NCBI GenBank assembly: GCA_964030475.1
Contig: CAXIPT010000001.1
Span: 12,181,823 to 12,245,822 of the forward strand
DNA from: Tethya wilhelma
Lineage: Eukaryota; Porifera; Demospongiae; Tethyida; Tethyidae
Direction: 5' to 3'
DNA length: 64,000 nt
Shown here: one piece after another, positions 33,783 to 45,430 of the stretch
How the letters are laid out: every line of letters begins with the position of its first letter
How positions within the stretch are numbered: position 1 is the first letter of the stretch
The notes under the pieces: generated by a model
The model's input: only the letters and a program-made list of their open reading frames with translations
Databases searched by the model: none
What the model was told of the DNA's origin: nothing
Made by a program: the position numbers and the translations under genes

Positions 33783-34846
33783 ATGGCTGAAATCAGAAAA
33801 GGGATAGGAAAGTTAGCTGGCTCTGGTCTAGGCAAGGCAGGAGCTGAACTAGCAGGCAAGGAGGTTGGTAAGGAGGTGGAAGGAGAAGTGACCAAAGTGA
33901 CCAGTAAAGTAGCTGGGAAGAAGGCAGGAAGAGCAGTAGGGAAGGCTGTAGGTGAAGCCACTGGAGAGATTGTTGGAGATTTGGCTAAAGATGTGCTGAG
34001 CACTGAGGTTGGCCAGACTGCTGTTGGGGAGATAGTGGGGCCTCATCCTGGAAGAGCTATTTGTAGCTTCTGGCAGGGAACCACAGAGACTGTGCTTAGA
34101 GTTCTTACACTGGTAATTAATGCATCTTGTCTATGTAAAATCATTATAGTATATAATTTGTATGCAAAAGCAATTTAACGTCAACTAGCTGCTAAACACC
34201 ATAGGCTTGTACCCAAGCCACTCCTTCTCTTTAGTGTTACACAACCTCTAGCCCTGGCCCCTAGATACACCATAGATACACTTGTACTAGTCTTGCAAAT
34301 TATCTTGTACTGCATTAATGTATACATGACCACACCCAATTTCAGCTAGGCTCATTTGCAGCCCTGGTCACAGCAGCTGTTGCCATTGGAGTAGCACACC
34401 ACGACAAATCCATCGATAAAAAGCTTAATTTATCAAATACTACACAGCAAGAACTATCGACAGCACAGCGAGTTGTATATGGATGTTCTGGCTATGTCAT
34501 CATCATTGCACTACTGGCCATTGTGATGGAGCTATTGCTGGTAGGTGTGCGGTGGTGCAACATTGGTGCTGTCAACCTGGCAATAAAAGTGTTTCTAATG
34601 CTGGTGAGTTTCCATTCAAGTGTGCATGTTTCTAGCTCATAACTACAGTTTTTACTTATAACAGGACATCTTCATAAGTAGCCTTTTCACTTTCCTCTAT
34701 GCCATCGGAATGGGAGCCATTCTCTACTGGCTAATAACATACTGGGACTTTAGTAGCACTCTTCAAACTTTGCGGTACTCACTAGTGGTATGTGGGGTAA
34801 GTCAATGGTTCCCTCCACCACATTACAAACAAGTGTACAAGATGTC

Positions 34847-34880
<34 letters not shown>

Positions 34881-35067
34881 ACAGGCAGTCTGTGGTCTCT
34901 CAGGGATCTTCTGCACCATTCTGGCTGTGTGGTCTTCATTATTCCGAGCAAGAGAATGGAACAAAAAAGTTGTCAAGTACACATTGAAACAAGTTGAACA
35001 TGAGCTGGCAGAGAAGGCCAAGCATGCTATTGAGGAAAAGATTAAACCAATCAAGTCTGCTTTATAA
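33783..35067 (+). CDS. four-transmembrane protein with glycine-zipper N-terminus, paralogue 2
   Basis: Four phase-0 exons: 33783-34112, 34346-34603, 34665-34796 and 34885-35067, about 300 residues, with exon borders at the same protein positions as paralogue 1. The N-terminal ~80 residues form a strikingly regular Gly/Ala/Lys/Glu/Val helix (GKLAGSGLGKAGAELAGKEV, AGRAVGKAVGEATGEIVGDL), suited to membrane insertion or helix packing. The shared hinge LSTEVGQTAVGEIVGPHPGR and four hydrophobic segments follow, and a lysine-rich cytosolic tail ends the protein (EEKIKPIKSAL). Exon 4 starts right after a CA microsatellite. A second allele is on contig B at 16294-17377. Function unknown. The tandem copies suggest local duplication. 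Confidence 0.82.
34848..34880. repeat. CA microsatellite before the last exon of 4TM paralogue 2
   Basis: (CA)n immediately upstream of the CCACAG acceptor. Length differs from the allele at 17156-17190. Confidence 0.9.
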
Positions 35068-35278
35068 GAGTTTATCTTTAGTGTCTATTAATTTTATTTT
35101 AAATCAATACCATGTCTATTATGTAAAAGTGTTATGAGGAACCATATACTGTACCTAGAGACTGGTGTGTGTAAAGACTCGACCACTTACAAAGACATTA
35201 GCCCCATTGAAGTCAACAATACCATACTGTACACTGTAGCTAACAAGAGTGCTCAAAAAGCAACAACACAAACTCATA

Positions 35279-35279
35279 N
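35279..35279. other. scaffold join, contigs C/D
   Basis: A single N. The left side continues in contig B at about 17600, not in contig D. Confidence 0.95.
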
Positions 35280-36250
35280 GAGGACAGAGCCCTGGGGAAC
35301 TCTAGAGATCACATCTGTAGTGGACGAGAGAGCTCCATTCACTCCAACCAGTTATCATGCAGTCACGCTGCTAGTGCATGTTTGAGGCTCATATACCCAC
35401 TCACTGAATACAGCTGACATATCTCTATTTTAGTCTATGCTATATTTATGACAGTAGTGACATGGTTATATAGTACATTTAATGCCGATCCCTCGATCTT
35501 CAGTATATTATTGTCTGCCATTCTCATTTCCTCTCAAGGAGGTAATTTGATATCCATCCTATCAGACAGAACTTCGAGTGCAACTCAATACAATTTTTCA
35601 ATAAGGAGTAAGTGAGGTACACTAGCGAAGCTTTTTGCAAGTCAAAAAGACAGCCTGAACTTCATGACCAGCCTTGAGGTGTGCTAACTATTCGTTAGTG
35701 GCAGATGTATAGCATTTGTGGTAGATTTGCCAGATTGAAAGCCCCATTATTGATCAGAAATGCAAATTAAGATAGCTAGAGAGGAGCTCATATAATGCCA
35801 ATGGGATTCAAGCAACTTGCTTAAGATTGGCAAAAGAGAGATAAACTTGTAGTTGCCAGGCAATCCCTTGGTTTGGTACTGGCACAACTAGGGATGAGTT
35901 CCAATCCTTAGGTATCGCACCACAAGGTAATGAGATGTTAGACAATCTTGTGACAATTTGAGTAATCGAATGTACAGTTTCTCTTAATTAGCATTCTTGC
36001 TTGTTTCTAAAAAACAGATCATGTTAATTGTAGATGTTTTCTTCAATGCACATAAATGCAGCAGGGCAGGGGTGCTGCGGCAGTAACGTTAACATCAGAA
36101 TCTTTCTTACAGTGTTCCTCAGCTTTTTGTACTTATGAATGTAAAGAGGTCCACTGCTTAGACTTTCTGAAATAACTTTTCTTCTTCCTCATTTTAACTG
36201 AATGACTTTCTTTGTAAGTAAGGGTATACATTTTTCTTCTGAGGTAGTGT
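35280..36250 (-). mobile_element. decayed LINE reverse-transcriptase fragment
   Basis: Minus-strand pieces resemble a non-LTR reverse transcriptase: VISRVPQGSVL near 35285-35320 (the conserved VPQGS motif), LQKAS near 35620-35650 (the FQKAFD region) and FISLLPILSKLLE-like sequence near 35800-35860. Many frameshifts and stops are present, so the copy is old. The contig edge truncates it. Confidence 0.6.
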
Positions 36251-37902
36251 TGCAGTTGGAATACAACTGTACATTATGCTGAGTACTGCCTCTTGGAAGT
36301 TGTTCCAAGAGGCATTATTGATGTTTTTTTCTCTTATTATAAGTTACAATGACATTCATTTGTACGGTGGATGCATGGATACATGCACAAGTATACTAGT
36401 AATAATTACACAGAAAAAATATATATATAGTATGCATGACTATATGACATGTATCATCACTATAATTTTAAAAACTAAGCAGAAAAGTATAATAAGTTAT
36501 TCCTGAATGCTGGAAGAAAATATTAGCTGTTCCATTAATTGACAGATGGTGTGTGGAAAGCATGTATCCGTTAGTACAGCATTACACATGTGGTCTAACA
36601 GACTGAACTGCGATGGATTTTCTCCTTATGTGCCTGTGTAAGATTGCATCAGTTTGAAAATCTTATAAGCCGTCGCTAGAATAAGAAGTATTTGAAAAAT
36701 TGAATTGCAATATGAACGTTTTAGGTATGAGTCCCTTCTCAATGGACATGCAGAGAGAGTGTGAATTTGATAGTATAAGACTTGATTTTCTAGCTAGTAC
36801 AGAAATTGTGTGAATCAGTGACAATTACTAGTATAAACAACACAAGTAAATTGCTTTCTCTTACTGGTCTTAGTCTAGTCACAGATCATGTAATATCATT
36901 ATCTAGTATCAGTCAGTATATGTGCAAGTTCTAGCATTGACAATGACAATGTGTTGTGTGTCAGTGTTTGTGTGTTCCAGTAGACATGCATGACATTCAG
37001 TGACAAATGTATATGCGCACATGACAAGTATTTGTCTGTGTAATAGCTAGACTAAAGAAAACTAACCGCAGGCTATATCAACAATAATTATAAACATCAT
37101 CACAGTCTGCATGGGAATGCTCACTGTGAGTAGATTAGATACATCATGCACAAGATCTATACTTTGACCATGCAGCAATGGGAGATTTCTGTTTTCTGCC
37201 TGGGGTACCTATACCAAGCCTAATACAGTCTCCAGTGGATTAGGCTATTTCAGAGCTGTGCTATAAATAGCATTGCTGGCAAGACTTGGTATCTTGAAGC
37301 ATATACATGTTTTGGCTGTGCCTTTGAAATAAAACACGTACAGTATGCATGATCACACAAAAAACCCAAAATAATTATACCAATTTAATTACACACTATG
37401 TATATGCATCTTGTAGTGATCGATGTTTAAGGTTCATGCATGAGAGAATGCTAAAGTCTATTCGCACAATCGCGTTTACATGAGCCCAGGAAGTAGTAGA
37501 TCTACTATGGCTTTGCTAAGTTAAGTACTGCTTTTCCGCATTTGTGATTAATGGAATGTCTGTACTTTATGTATGGGGCATACACGTAAACTTTGAATGG
37601 TAAGTGCTAGGACTATTTTAAAAGCACCAAACAAATCTATTTGAAATTTGCAATTAAATGGTATCTAAAATAGCGCTATTCATAGATACATATACGGCCA
37701 AGTTATGAGGAAATTTTGAAGGCTCAAGTGAGTGTATACACGACACTCTACATCTACCTGCCATTAGGAAATACCATAGACTAAAGAGCAGTAATCCTCT
37801 ATTAGCCCTGAGAATTATAGTCTTGGGTCACTAGAATAGTTACTTTCTAATACATTATAACTTTCCAGTACTGTCTCGTATAATTGTATAGGTGGTATCT
37901 TA
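36251..37902. other. AT-rich region with a dispersed repeat, no gene
   Basis: No coding exon recognised. About 36945-37070 matches 40235-40370 (shared GTGTTCCAGTAGACATG and TTTGTCTGTGTAATA phrases). About 37735-37795 matches 63500-63545 (CACTCTACATCTxxxTGCCATTAGGAAA). Both are dispersed repeats of unknown type. Confidence 0.45.
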
Positions 37903-37904
37903 TA

Positions 37905-38510
37905 CAGTCGAACCTCCGAACAAGGGACACTTTCGGAGCAGGGCTTTTGTCCTCTATTTAGAGGTTGTCCTCTGTTGGGAGGTTTATTTTTCACCTAAAA
38001 CTCCTTTCATTTGACATTCTGGCACATATTTAGCTATGTACAGTACGCTGCAGTGTACCGTGGAAGATCTAGAGTGCCAGGATTCCTAGGCAGAGTGGAA
38101 ATAATAATGGAATTGACAATTTGTAGTCTGTCTTGATGAAGAAAGAAACAACTACCCAGTTAACAACCATCTCAAGGGTCATGTTTTCCACCAGGACATC
38201 GAGAATTCCTGCACTTGAGAAGATCCAGAAGCTGGCCGTGCACATGCACCTTCTGACATAACATAATATTTGCACATGCACATGATAATAATGAGGGTGT
38301 GGTTTCCTGCTTGTCCGCTATTAGAAGCACTTTTTAATCAAAATTGCATGATTGGGACAAAATTCCCATTACTCAGTACAAAAAAACTCCCAACAAGGGA
38401 CACTTCTCGATTCTGAACAACAGACAAACTGCTGCTCCGGGAGCACGGCTACTGTCCACTATAGAGAGGTTGTCCGCTCTTGGGAGGGTCCGTTATTGGA
38501 GGTTCAACTG
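37905..38510. mobile_element. pogo/Tigger-like non-autonomous element, TA-flanked
   Basis: About 606 bp with inverted ends CAGTCGAACCTCCGAA on the left and GGAGGTTCAACTG on the right, flanked on both sides by TA. Internal phrases about GGGACAC and AGAGGTTGTCC are repeated and inverted. End sequence and TA target fit pogo/Tigger-type Tc1-mariner elements. It has no transposase. Confidence 0.75.
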
Positions 38511-38512
38511 TA

Positions 38513-39504
38513 TAACAGCCTCTAAATTTATCATTCTTATTTTCGGTACAAAGATACTGATAATTATAATTATTTATATATTATCCTTCCCTTGCAAGGC
38601 TTAAGCAATAAGTCCAAGCTTAATTGCTGAACAATCAAAACATAATTATGCACTATGTCTACATGATGCTTACTTAATACAATGACTCAGATTAACAATA
38701 ATTGCAGTGTTATTGTTGTAAATTTATATTTTTAATTGATGATCCTCAGTACCTACATTTTTTCTTAATTTCAGAGGAAATTGCACATGCATGCAGAGAG
38801 AAATAAAAATATATTATTATTATAGCAGAGGTGGCACAGTATTCAATAAACTAGTCTCCCATATTAATTTTTAATAAGGCTAGTCTGAAAGAGCTCGAGA
38901 TTATACATAGCCACACCTTGATCTATAGTATTGTACATAATTACATTACTATAATTAATGATATAATGATAATAAAGTCATAAGCAACTCTTCGACATAG
39001 CAAAAGTCAATTAAACTAACTGGTGCACCTTAATTGGGATTTAGGACAGAATGGAGTAAAAAAAGGTTATTGAACTGTAGAGTTATCAGCAAAGGCATTG
39101 AGAACTTGAGTGAGAAACATGCATGCGGTCTTTAGAGGTATCACCATCACCACTGGCAGCAAATCTTATACATAGTACCAGGGCATGGAGTAACCAAGAG
39201 CGTCAGTACACATAACAATTATAACCCACATAACAATTATAACCGAGGCTTATAAGAGACCATATACCTGCATGAACTGGCCTCAGGATACTTATAGGTA
39301 AACCAACAGTTATAGAGTTAAGGCTTGGAGAGGCAGGTATTACATGTAGTTTTCAGTTATTGATTATCTGTTTCACTTAGTATAGTTTTATAGTCTATAG
39401 TTACCCTCAGCCCAATGACAATATACAATAATCAGTATCTATACTTATTTTCCAAAATCAAGACAGGGGACATGCCATTTGTCTATAGCTCCAGATCCTT
39501 GATA
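38513..39504. other. AT-rich region without recognisable gene
   Basis: No coding exon or clear repeat. A short tandem CATAACAATTATAACC pair lies near 39210-39242. Confidence 0.4.
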
Positions 39505-39714
39505 TACCGTATAGCAGGAAAGTTTCGCGGGGTATACCTTTCACGAATGTCTCTCATCAAACATTAATTTTAACTTTTGCAGATGAGCTGCTGATCTCCA
39601 TATGTGTATACGTTATATATGGAGAATTTTGCGGATAAATACTTTTGCAGATGGATTGTGATCCATAAACACCACGAAAGTTAAATTCTACAAAACTTCC
39701 CACTATTAGAGTAT
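39505..39714. mobile_element. MITE of the CCGTATAG family, copy 4
   Basis: Left end TACCGTATAGCAGGAAAGTT, right end ACTTCCCACTATTAGAGTA (degraded). The interior resembles copy 1 (cgaaagttaa, gatgagctg). Confidence 0.75.
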
Positions 39715-40940
39715 ATAACTGAATTACTTAATATAATATCTTCTCATAAACTGCATGAAGGCAAAGGAAGAGCAGTCCACCGACCGGTGTATACTACAGG
39801 GAGATAATAGTTATTCAGAATAATGGATACTGTGATTAACACCTAGCTCTCTGTACACCAGCTTCTTACTCAAAATAAGTGATTCAGTTGTATACATCTC
39901 TATAGACATTAATATTATTGTTGGATGCTGTGTTGATACCTGATAGCAAGTCACGTGTATGATGGTCATATGATGTGCTTCCTCAACCTGAATAGCCAAT
40001 CCCTCAAGAAAAAATGTATCAAGAATATACTCTCAAAGTTAAAACCTACCCCATGTACTCCTCACAAAAATATGTCCCTTCCTTAAACTTTTTAAGGACC
40101 CTCCACAAAAATGAAAAAAATTAGCACCCTTCATTTCAATAAGGTACCCCTTCAATTTCGAATCAGTATACTCCGTATTGAAACAGTCCTATTTTTAGTG
40201 CATGGGAATTACATATATAATGCAAGTGCAAGCATTGTACATGTGTTGTGCATGTGTCAGTGTTTGGGTGTTCCAGTAGACATGTTCAGCAACTGACACA
40301 TGTACTATGATACATACATGACAAGGATTTGTCTGTGTAATACCTAGACTAATAAAAGAGAACCAAATGAAGGCAATTAAACATCATCACAAAATAAACA
40401 ATCCATCATGCACAGACAACCTCCACTCAGACACATACATGGAAACATTATCTGTGCTCATAAAATCATATAGTGCTACAAGTGAAAAAAACATTGGAAA
40501 TGTAATGAGACACATTCCTATGTACCTAGTACTACCGTACTGGGAATACATTTAGCCAGCATATAGCGTATCATGGAAGTATATAAAAGTGCCAGCAAGG
40601 TTGACTATACTTCATCATTTGAGCAGTCGACCAATTTACACTGTGAGGCCTTTGTTCAAGCAGTGGAACTACTACATACTTTCACAGACAGCAGAAAGCT
40701 GTATTGCATACAGGGACTTCAACTATTCGTGTATCTAAAACTCATCAATCACTTGGATCATGAATTGCTGTATATTATGTGAGTGATCAGATCTTGATCC
40801 ATTCTTGTCTGTGAAGTGAACTACTTTATATAAAGGATGCCATAATTTAGTTCATGTGTTTCACAATCATTATTATAAACATCTTAATGCACAAAACTTT
40901 CTTGCTTTATATCTGCATGAGAATTTTACAGTCACATTAT
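39715..40940. other. AT-rich region with dispersed repeat, no gene
   Basis: Contains the second copy (about 40235-40370) of the repeat at 36945-37070. Small open frames such as 40573-40782 have no recognisable domain. Confidence 0.35.
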
Positions 40941-40944
40941 AATC

Positions 40945-41204
40945 ATGCTCCAACATAATAATTATACAGCTATTATATTGATTGTCTGGTCCTTCTTTGG
41001 TGGATGCTACTGCAACTACAATGGGAATACTAATGTGGCCAACAATCATCCGTATTATCTATCAGCTCCAGTAAAGGTGGTCAGTGCTAAATGTTTGGAA
41101 GATTATGCCAACAAGCCATTCATGTCTAATACCACCACTGACGATGACACAGAAATGCAAAACAGAGCCTCCAGAAGCAGTGGTCCTTGTACCCATGTCA
41201 TTCA
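40945..41204 (+). CDS. possible signal-peptide exon of a secreted protein
   Basis: The frame opens with a convincing signal peptide (MLQHNNYTAIILIVWSFFGG, then CYC) and continues into a polar, N-glycosylatable stretch (NTN, NTT sites, one Cys). A GT that could be a donor follows YYLSAPVK at about 41077. Alternatively the frame runs on until a repeat interrupts it at about 41205. No downstream exon is identified on this contig, so it may be an orphan or a truncated gene. Confidence 0.35.
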
Positions 41205-41457
41205 CTTCTAGGAGTCTGCTTCTCTGTCGCTGTACACGAAACACAGCTAGCCAAATAACGAGTTTCTTTGCCAGCTGATTGCAAAAATGGCGGAAGTCGG
41301 AAAAGGGTCTGGAGCAGTGCATGCAGGCATGGTTACCTTTCATTGCCCAGTTATTACTAGACAAATGCCTGTGCTTGCATGCATCTAGCAGTAAACATCA
41401 GTATACTTCATACACAAGCAAGGAGCGTGGCAAGCGAAGCGAGCCACACTCCTTGTA
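41205..41457. repeat. dispersed repeat with hairpin end, inverse copy of 51365-51675
   Basis: GGAGTCTGCTTCTCTGTCGC through TTTGCCAGCTGATTGCAAAA to a terminal palindrome with AGCGAAGCGAGCC at 41402-41455. The same sequence occurs reverse-complemented at 51365-51675. The class is unknown and no coding capacity is seen. Confidence 0.7.
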
Positions 41458-41523
41458 AAATTATAAAAACAATAATAAAATTATAAGACAACCACACACA
41501 ACACATTTATATGTGGATCATAG

Positions 41524-41940
41524 AACAAGTAGTAAAAATTTCAAAAAAATAAGTAGTGTAGGAATGGGCAGTGAGGTAAAAAGTATTAGCGGGATATCCT
41601 TAGGAGCTAGGGATCAACTGACAAGAATAAAAATGAAGTAGTCATGTGTCGAAATTGAGACATGCCTTGTTCTAAGTGTCGTAAATGTAACGATCTGTAC
41701 AATTACAATAGTGCAGTAGCTTATTATTGTATTGGTTCAAATTCCTACTAATCAGTAGGCTAAGCAGTGGAGCAAACTATAACAGACAGGTAACTTAGAC
41801 TGCATGGACTGTTAGCCAAGAGTTGGGTATAAAAAATGGAGTAGTCATGTGCCGAAATTGAGACATGCCTTGTTCCAATACTTTTTACCACACTGCCCAT
41901 TCCTACACTACTTATTTTTTTGAAATTTTTACTACTTGTT
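41524..41940. mobile_element. MITE with ~62-bp terminal inverted repeats
   Basis: Left arm starts AACAAGTAGTAAAAATTTC and includes TAGTGTAGGAATGGGCAGTG. The right arm is its complement, ending ACTACTTGTT. Sub-terminal copies of GTCATGTGTCGAAATTGAGA occur twice in direct orientation. About 417 bp. A solo arm is present at about 46889-46930. Confidence 0.85.
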
Positions 41941-43310
41941 CATTCACTTTTTTCAACACTACAGTGTGGAACTATTAGAGACTGGTTAGTCCTTACAAAA
42001 AGCTTGAGTAGCAGCACTACATTAAGTGAAGGAGGCTAATGCGCATGCACATAATAATGCCACGTGGATAATGACCTTTGAACTCTACAAGAAGATGGCT
42101 ACATTGAAGTACATGAATTTATACTCTCAGTTTTAAAGCTTTCTAGTTTTTGTTTAGGCTTATTTGTGATGAAAACGAGTATCAAGAAATGTAGTACCTA
42201 TGAAAAGAATTTACTTTGTGCTGTCAAAGTTGGCTCAACACGTACATTCTGGTTCTCTGGAAATCCTTTTCAAGTAAGTCAGTTAGGAAGTACGTACGTA
42301 CGTACGTACATAAGTTAGAAGAACAAAAAATGGCACTATGGTGGCTTCCCACTAGCGCTCTTTACGAGTGCTGAGGAAACGCTTTGCGAGCCTCAAGCCG
42401 GGCCTTGCAAGCAGTTGGTAATCTGTTAGTGAGAGCCTCTGAGCAACTTTGAAAGTTTGATTTTATTTAACTAAATTTTTATGGTGACCAACATTTTGTA
42501 TTGTGTCTATGGGACAGTTGGTCCATTCCTACTATACGTACTACCGTACGTATGATAACTATCTAAAAAAACAAAACAAACACAATACAACAAATGTTAC
42601 TACAATCCACATATGTATGCTCTAACTTCTCCATTGGACTGAACTACTTATAGACATAACTAACAGTCCTACACAAAAATGCACACACTTCAATTCAACT
42701 GTTACATTATTACAAAATGTTTGAATGAAAACTTTGCTGAATGATTACACGGGTAAGTGGAAAACGCAGAAAAGCAGGAACGGAAACGGAAACGGGCGAG
42801 TGACGACCTTTACCAACACACATAATTGGCTTTACTTAGCATGGTTATTTAGTGTGGTGCATGTTATAACGGTTTAACTGCATGTTTAAGTTGTAATATA
42901 GGGGTAAAATTATTATTAAGTCAAAGCATGACTGATTTCAAATTAATGAATACCATGCAGTTGTAGCTAGAGCACAATCAGAATAAATGACACAATCACT
43001 GCATGCTATAGACATCAACTGAGTTTACTTGTGAGACAGTGACTACTGATCACTATCAGGTTATTGTTGGTTGCAGGCTATATAGTTGCCAGGATTCTTG
43101 AGAGGGGGTGCATTTTTGATTGGTCATAGGTGTCCATAAAAAGCATAAAATCTAGGGGATCAGGGGGCATGCTCCCCCAGAAAATTTTGAAAGTTTAGAG
43201 CAATTTAGGTGCATTTTGGTGCCTTCTGGAACATATTTATCCACAAATTGGACGTTTTATGATTATGTGCGCCAGAGTCTTAGTTTTTCTTTTCCTTCAA
43301 AAAAAGGGGG
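41941..43310. other. intergenic region, no gene recognised
   Basis: Includes a TACGTACGTACGTACGTAC palindromic tetranucleotide run at 42291-42309 and a related inverted TACGTACTACCGTACGTA near 42535-42552. No coding exon. Confidence 0.4.
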
Positions 43311-43319
43311 GGGTGCACT

Positions 43320-43439
43320 TGCACCCCTCTGCACTCCCTTCCTGGGTTGTATATTGAACAAATACCATATTCAAGAACTTCACCCCTTTGCACTCCCTTC
43401 CTGGGTTGTATATTGAACAAATACCATATTCAAGAACTT
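43320..43439. repeat. 60-bp tandem duplication
   Basis: Two adjacent near-identical units containing TGCACTCCCTTCCTGGGTTG and ACCATATTCAAGAACTT. Confidence 0.9.
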
Positions 43440-43724
43440 TGTTGTGAAAGTGACCACTGAATATTAATCACTACTTTTCTTTTCGTACAGAATCAGGAGA
43501 GGAACTCACACTGATTTGTCAAATAATATATATTGAGTGCATAAGCATGTGTCACCCCAGTGTACTAATTTAAGCAGATATAATATATTAGCTATTTACT
43601 CTGTAGCAGCTGTTTCAGTATCACTGATACTTATGGTTGTGTGTCTATGGTGTGTGCATTAATATTATTGTACTAATGCACCAAGGTTTTTGCACCTTTG
43701 GTGCTACTGTATAGCTGGAAATAT

Positions 43725-43905
43725 TGATGGTCATTAAATTTGACGGTTTGTCTGAAAATAGTGCAACATAATATTGGTGAGATCTAAATTTGACAACTGC
43801 ACAGTACATGTAATTGCAATACATCGCGAAAATATTGACAGATTTTAACTTGATGGTTTGACCGTCAAGTTAAATTCCCTGTCAATATTTCGGGCTATAC
43901 AGTAT
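43725..43905. repeat. degenerate hairpin element
   Basis: Outer words GCTGGAAATATTGATGG and GTCAATATTTCGGGCTATA are inverse, with internal TTTGACGGTTTG / TGACCGTCAA matches. It is MITE-like and partly related in layout to the CCGTATAG family. Confidence 0.55.
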
Positions 43906-44257
43906 TTATCAAAATAGGGACACTTTCCTGGAGAATGTATCCATAAATAAGCATCCTAAAATTTTCTCTAATTTAAGGATATATATAGGAACCTAGAGTG
44001 GACTGTCTAGTAAAGAGCATTTCTGAAATATTGAAATTTGAACACGCTGCAACAGAACTTTTGACATTTTTGTTTTGTAGTTTAAAAGTGTGTAGCAAAG
44101 CAAGTCATTATTGGAAAAATCGATATCCCAGTCAGATTGATTATGGAGACACAGTGTGAAGTCTTCTTGCCACATAATGTGATAATTTTTCAGAAAGAAC
44201 GCAAATAGAAAAAAATAATTTTTTAGTGGCGCTTTAATTTGAGTATACAATTTATAT

Positions 44258-44466
44258 ATCATATAGCAGGAAATTTTCGTATGGTGGAAATTTTTGTATT
44301 TTTCGTATGCCGTTCGAATATACGAAAATTAAAACTGTGAAAATTTAACTTCCACATTTACTTTATACAAGCGTGCGCCGCGTATACAAAATTTAAAACT
44401 ACAAAAAAAAATTCTGGCACGTTTATACAAAATTTTGCACGAACGAAAATTTCCCGCTATACGGTA
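44258..44466. mobile_element. MITE of the CCGTATAG family, copy 5
   Basis: Inverted ends ATCATATAGCAGGAAATTTT and AAAATTTCCCGCTATACGGT. It abuts the 3' side of the P-loop exon at 44526-45003. Confidence 0.8.
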
Positions 44467-44525
44467 CATTCCTGTGTTTTTTTACATTTCTTGAATGTTT
44501 TTATATTATTACTTGCAAATCTTAC

Positions 44526-45003
44526 CTACAAATGATTCCAAATATGGCAATAAGTAGTATTTGCTAGGGCCATCTTCACAAAGAGAGCGTGCAGAAACAG
44601 CAAAAAATGGGATCGATTCTTTTGAGCAATACTGATGGTACAAGAGGCATGAGGTGCTTTTCCCAGTCCCTTTTGGACCAGCAAGGACAACTACCGGTAA
44701 CTTTGCAGAGAACACTTCTTGACACTGCTTCAAGCCTTCAGTCATGAGGAAACGAAATTCAAGAGTACAGGCATCCATGGATTGCTTCAACGAGTTACAG
44801 TAATACATATTCACAGATTCATCATTTATTTCCAATTTCTGCAACATTTCTACATCAGCCATGATCACACCAGTGCCCGGTAGCAAGTTCCAGTGTTTCA
44901 GATCGTGAGTAAAGCATGAATAATGGCAGATCTTTTTTACTTGTAGTAGTACTGACTTCGTTAAATTAGAATTACGGTTTGGAGGGCAATTAAGCATGCG
45001 CAT
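44526..45003 (-). CDS. P-loop NTPase, 5' exon only
   Basis: Minus-strand frame with a clear Walker A motif (VVVLAGPKGTGKSTSCLLYH), preceded by a helical region and followed by FFAVSARSLCEDGPSKYYLL. The exon appears to end at a GTAAGA donor after ESFVG (about 44526). The start is either the ATG at 45003 or an internal one at about 44877. No downstream exon with Walker B was recognised between 43993 and 44257, so the gene is incomplete here or its exons are too divergent for me. It could be a STAND/AAA-type ATPase or a Crinkler-type P-loop protein. Neither is demonstrated. Confidence 0.5.
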
Positions 45004-45430
45004 AATTATGTATTAGCGTTTGCCAGTTTTTACAACGTGGTTATCCCAAGGATAATTATTAATTATTTATATATTGCCCTAACGTGAACAAGCCCTAGCT
45101 GCGTGGTCATTACAGCCACGCTTTAATTTTCAATAAACTTTAATTTTGGAGAAGGGAAAGGTAACTTATTCCAAAACAAAAACTAGATTCTATAGTAATT
45201 ATTATCTGCATAATTACTCAAAGTAAATATAATGTATACATATGTTATAATTATTTTATAATAATTCACACATACACAGTTGTACAGGAGAAGTTTAAAT
45301 TTTTATGTAGTACACTCTCCTCGCATTTCTTTCATTTTGGTTCCCATTTCTGATTCAGAAGCATTACTGTATGTGAGCAGCATTGCTGTAGGTCCAACTG
45401 TTCAAAGAAAGAATAATAACAATAACTTAA

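Noticed and set aside
40573..40782. Small plus-strand frame as a gene
   Set aside because: No domain, no splice support and atypical composition.
43993..44262. Downstream exon of the P-loop gene
   Set aside because: The frame lacks a clear acceptor and any Walker B or other NTPase motif, so it was not joined.
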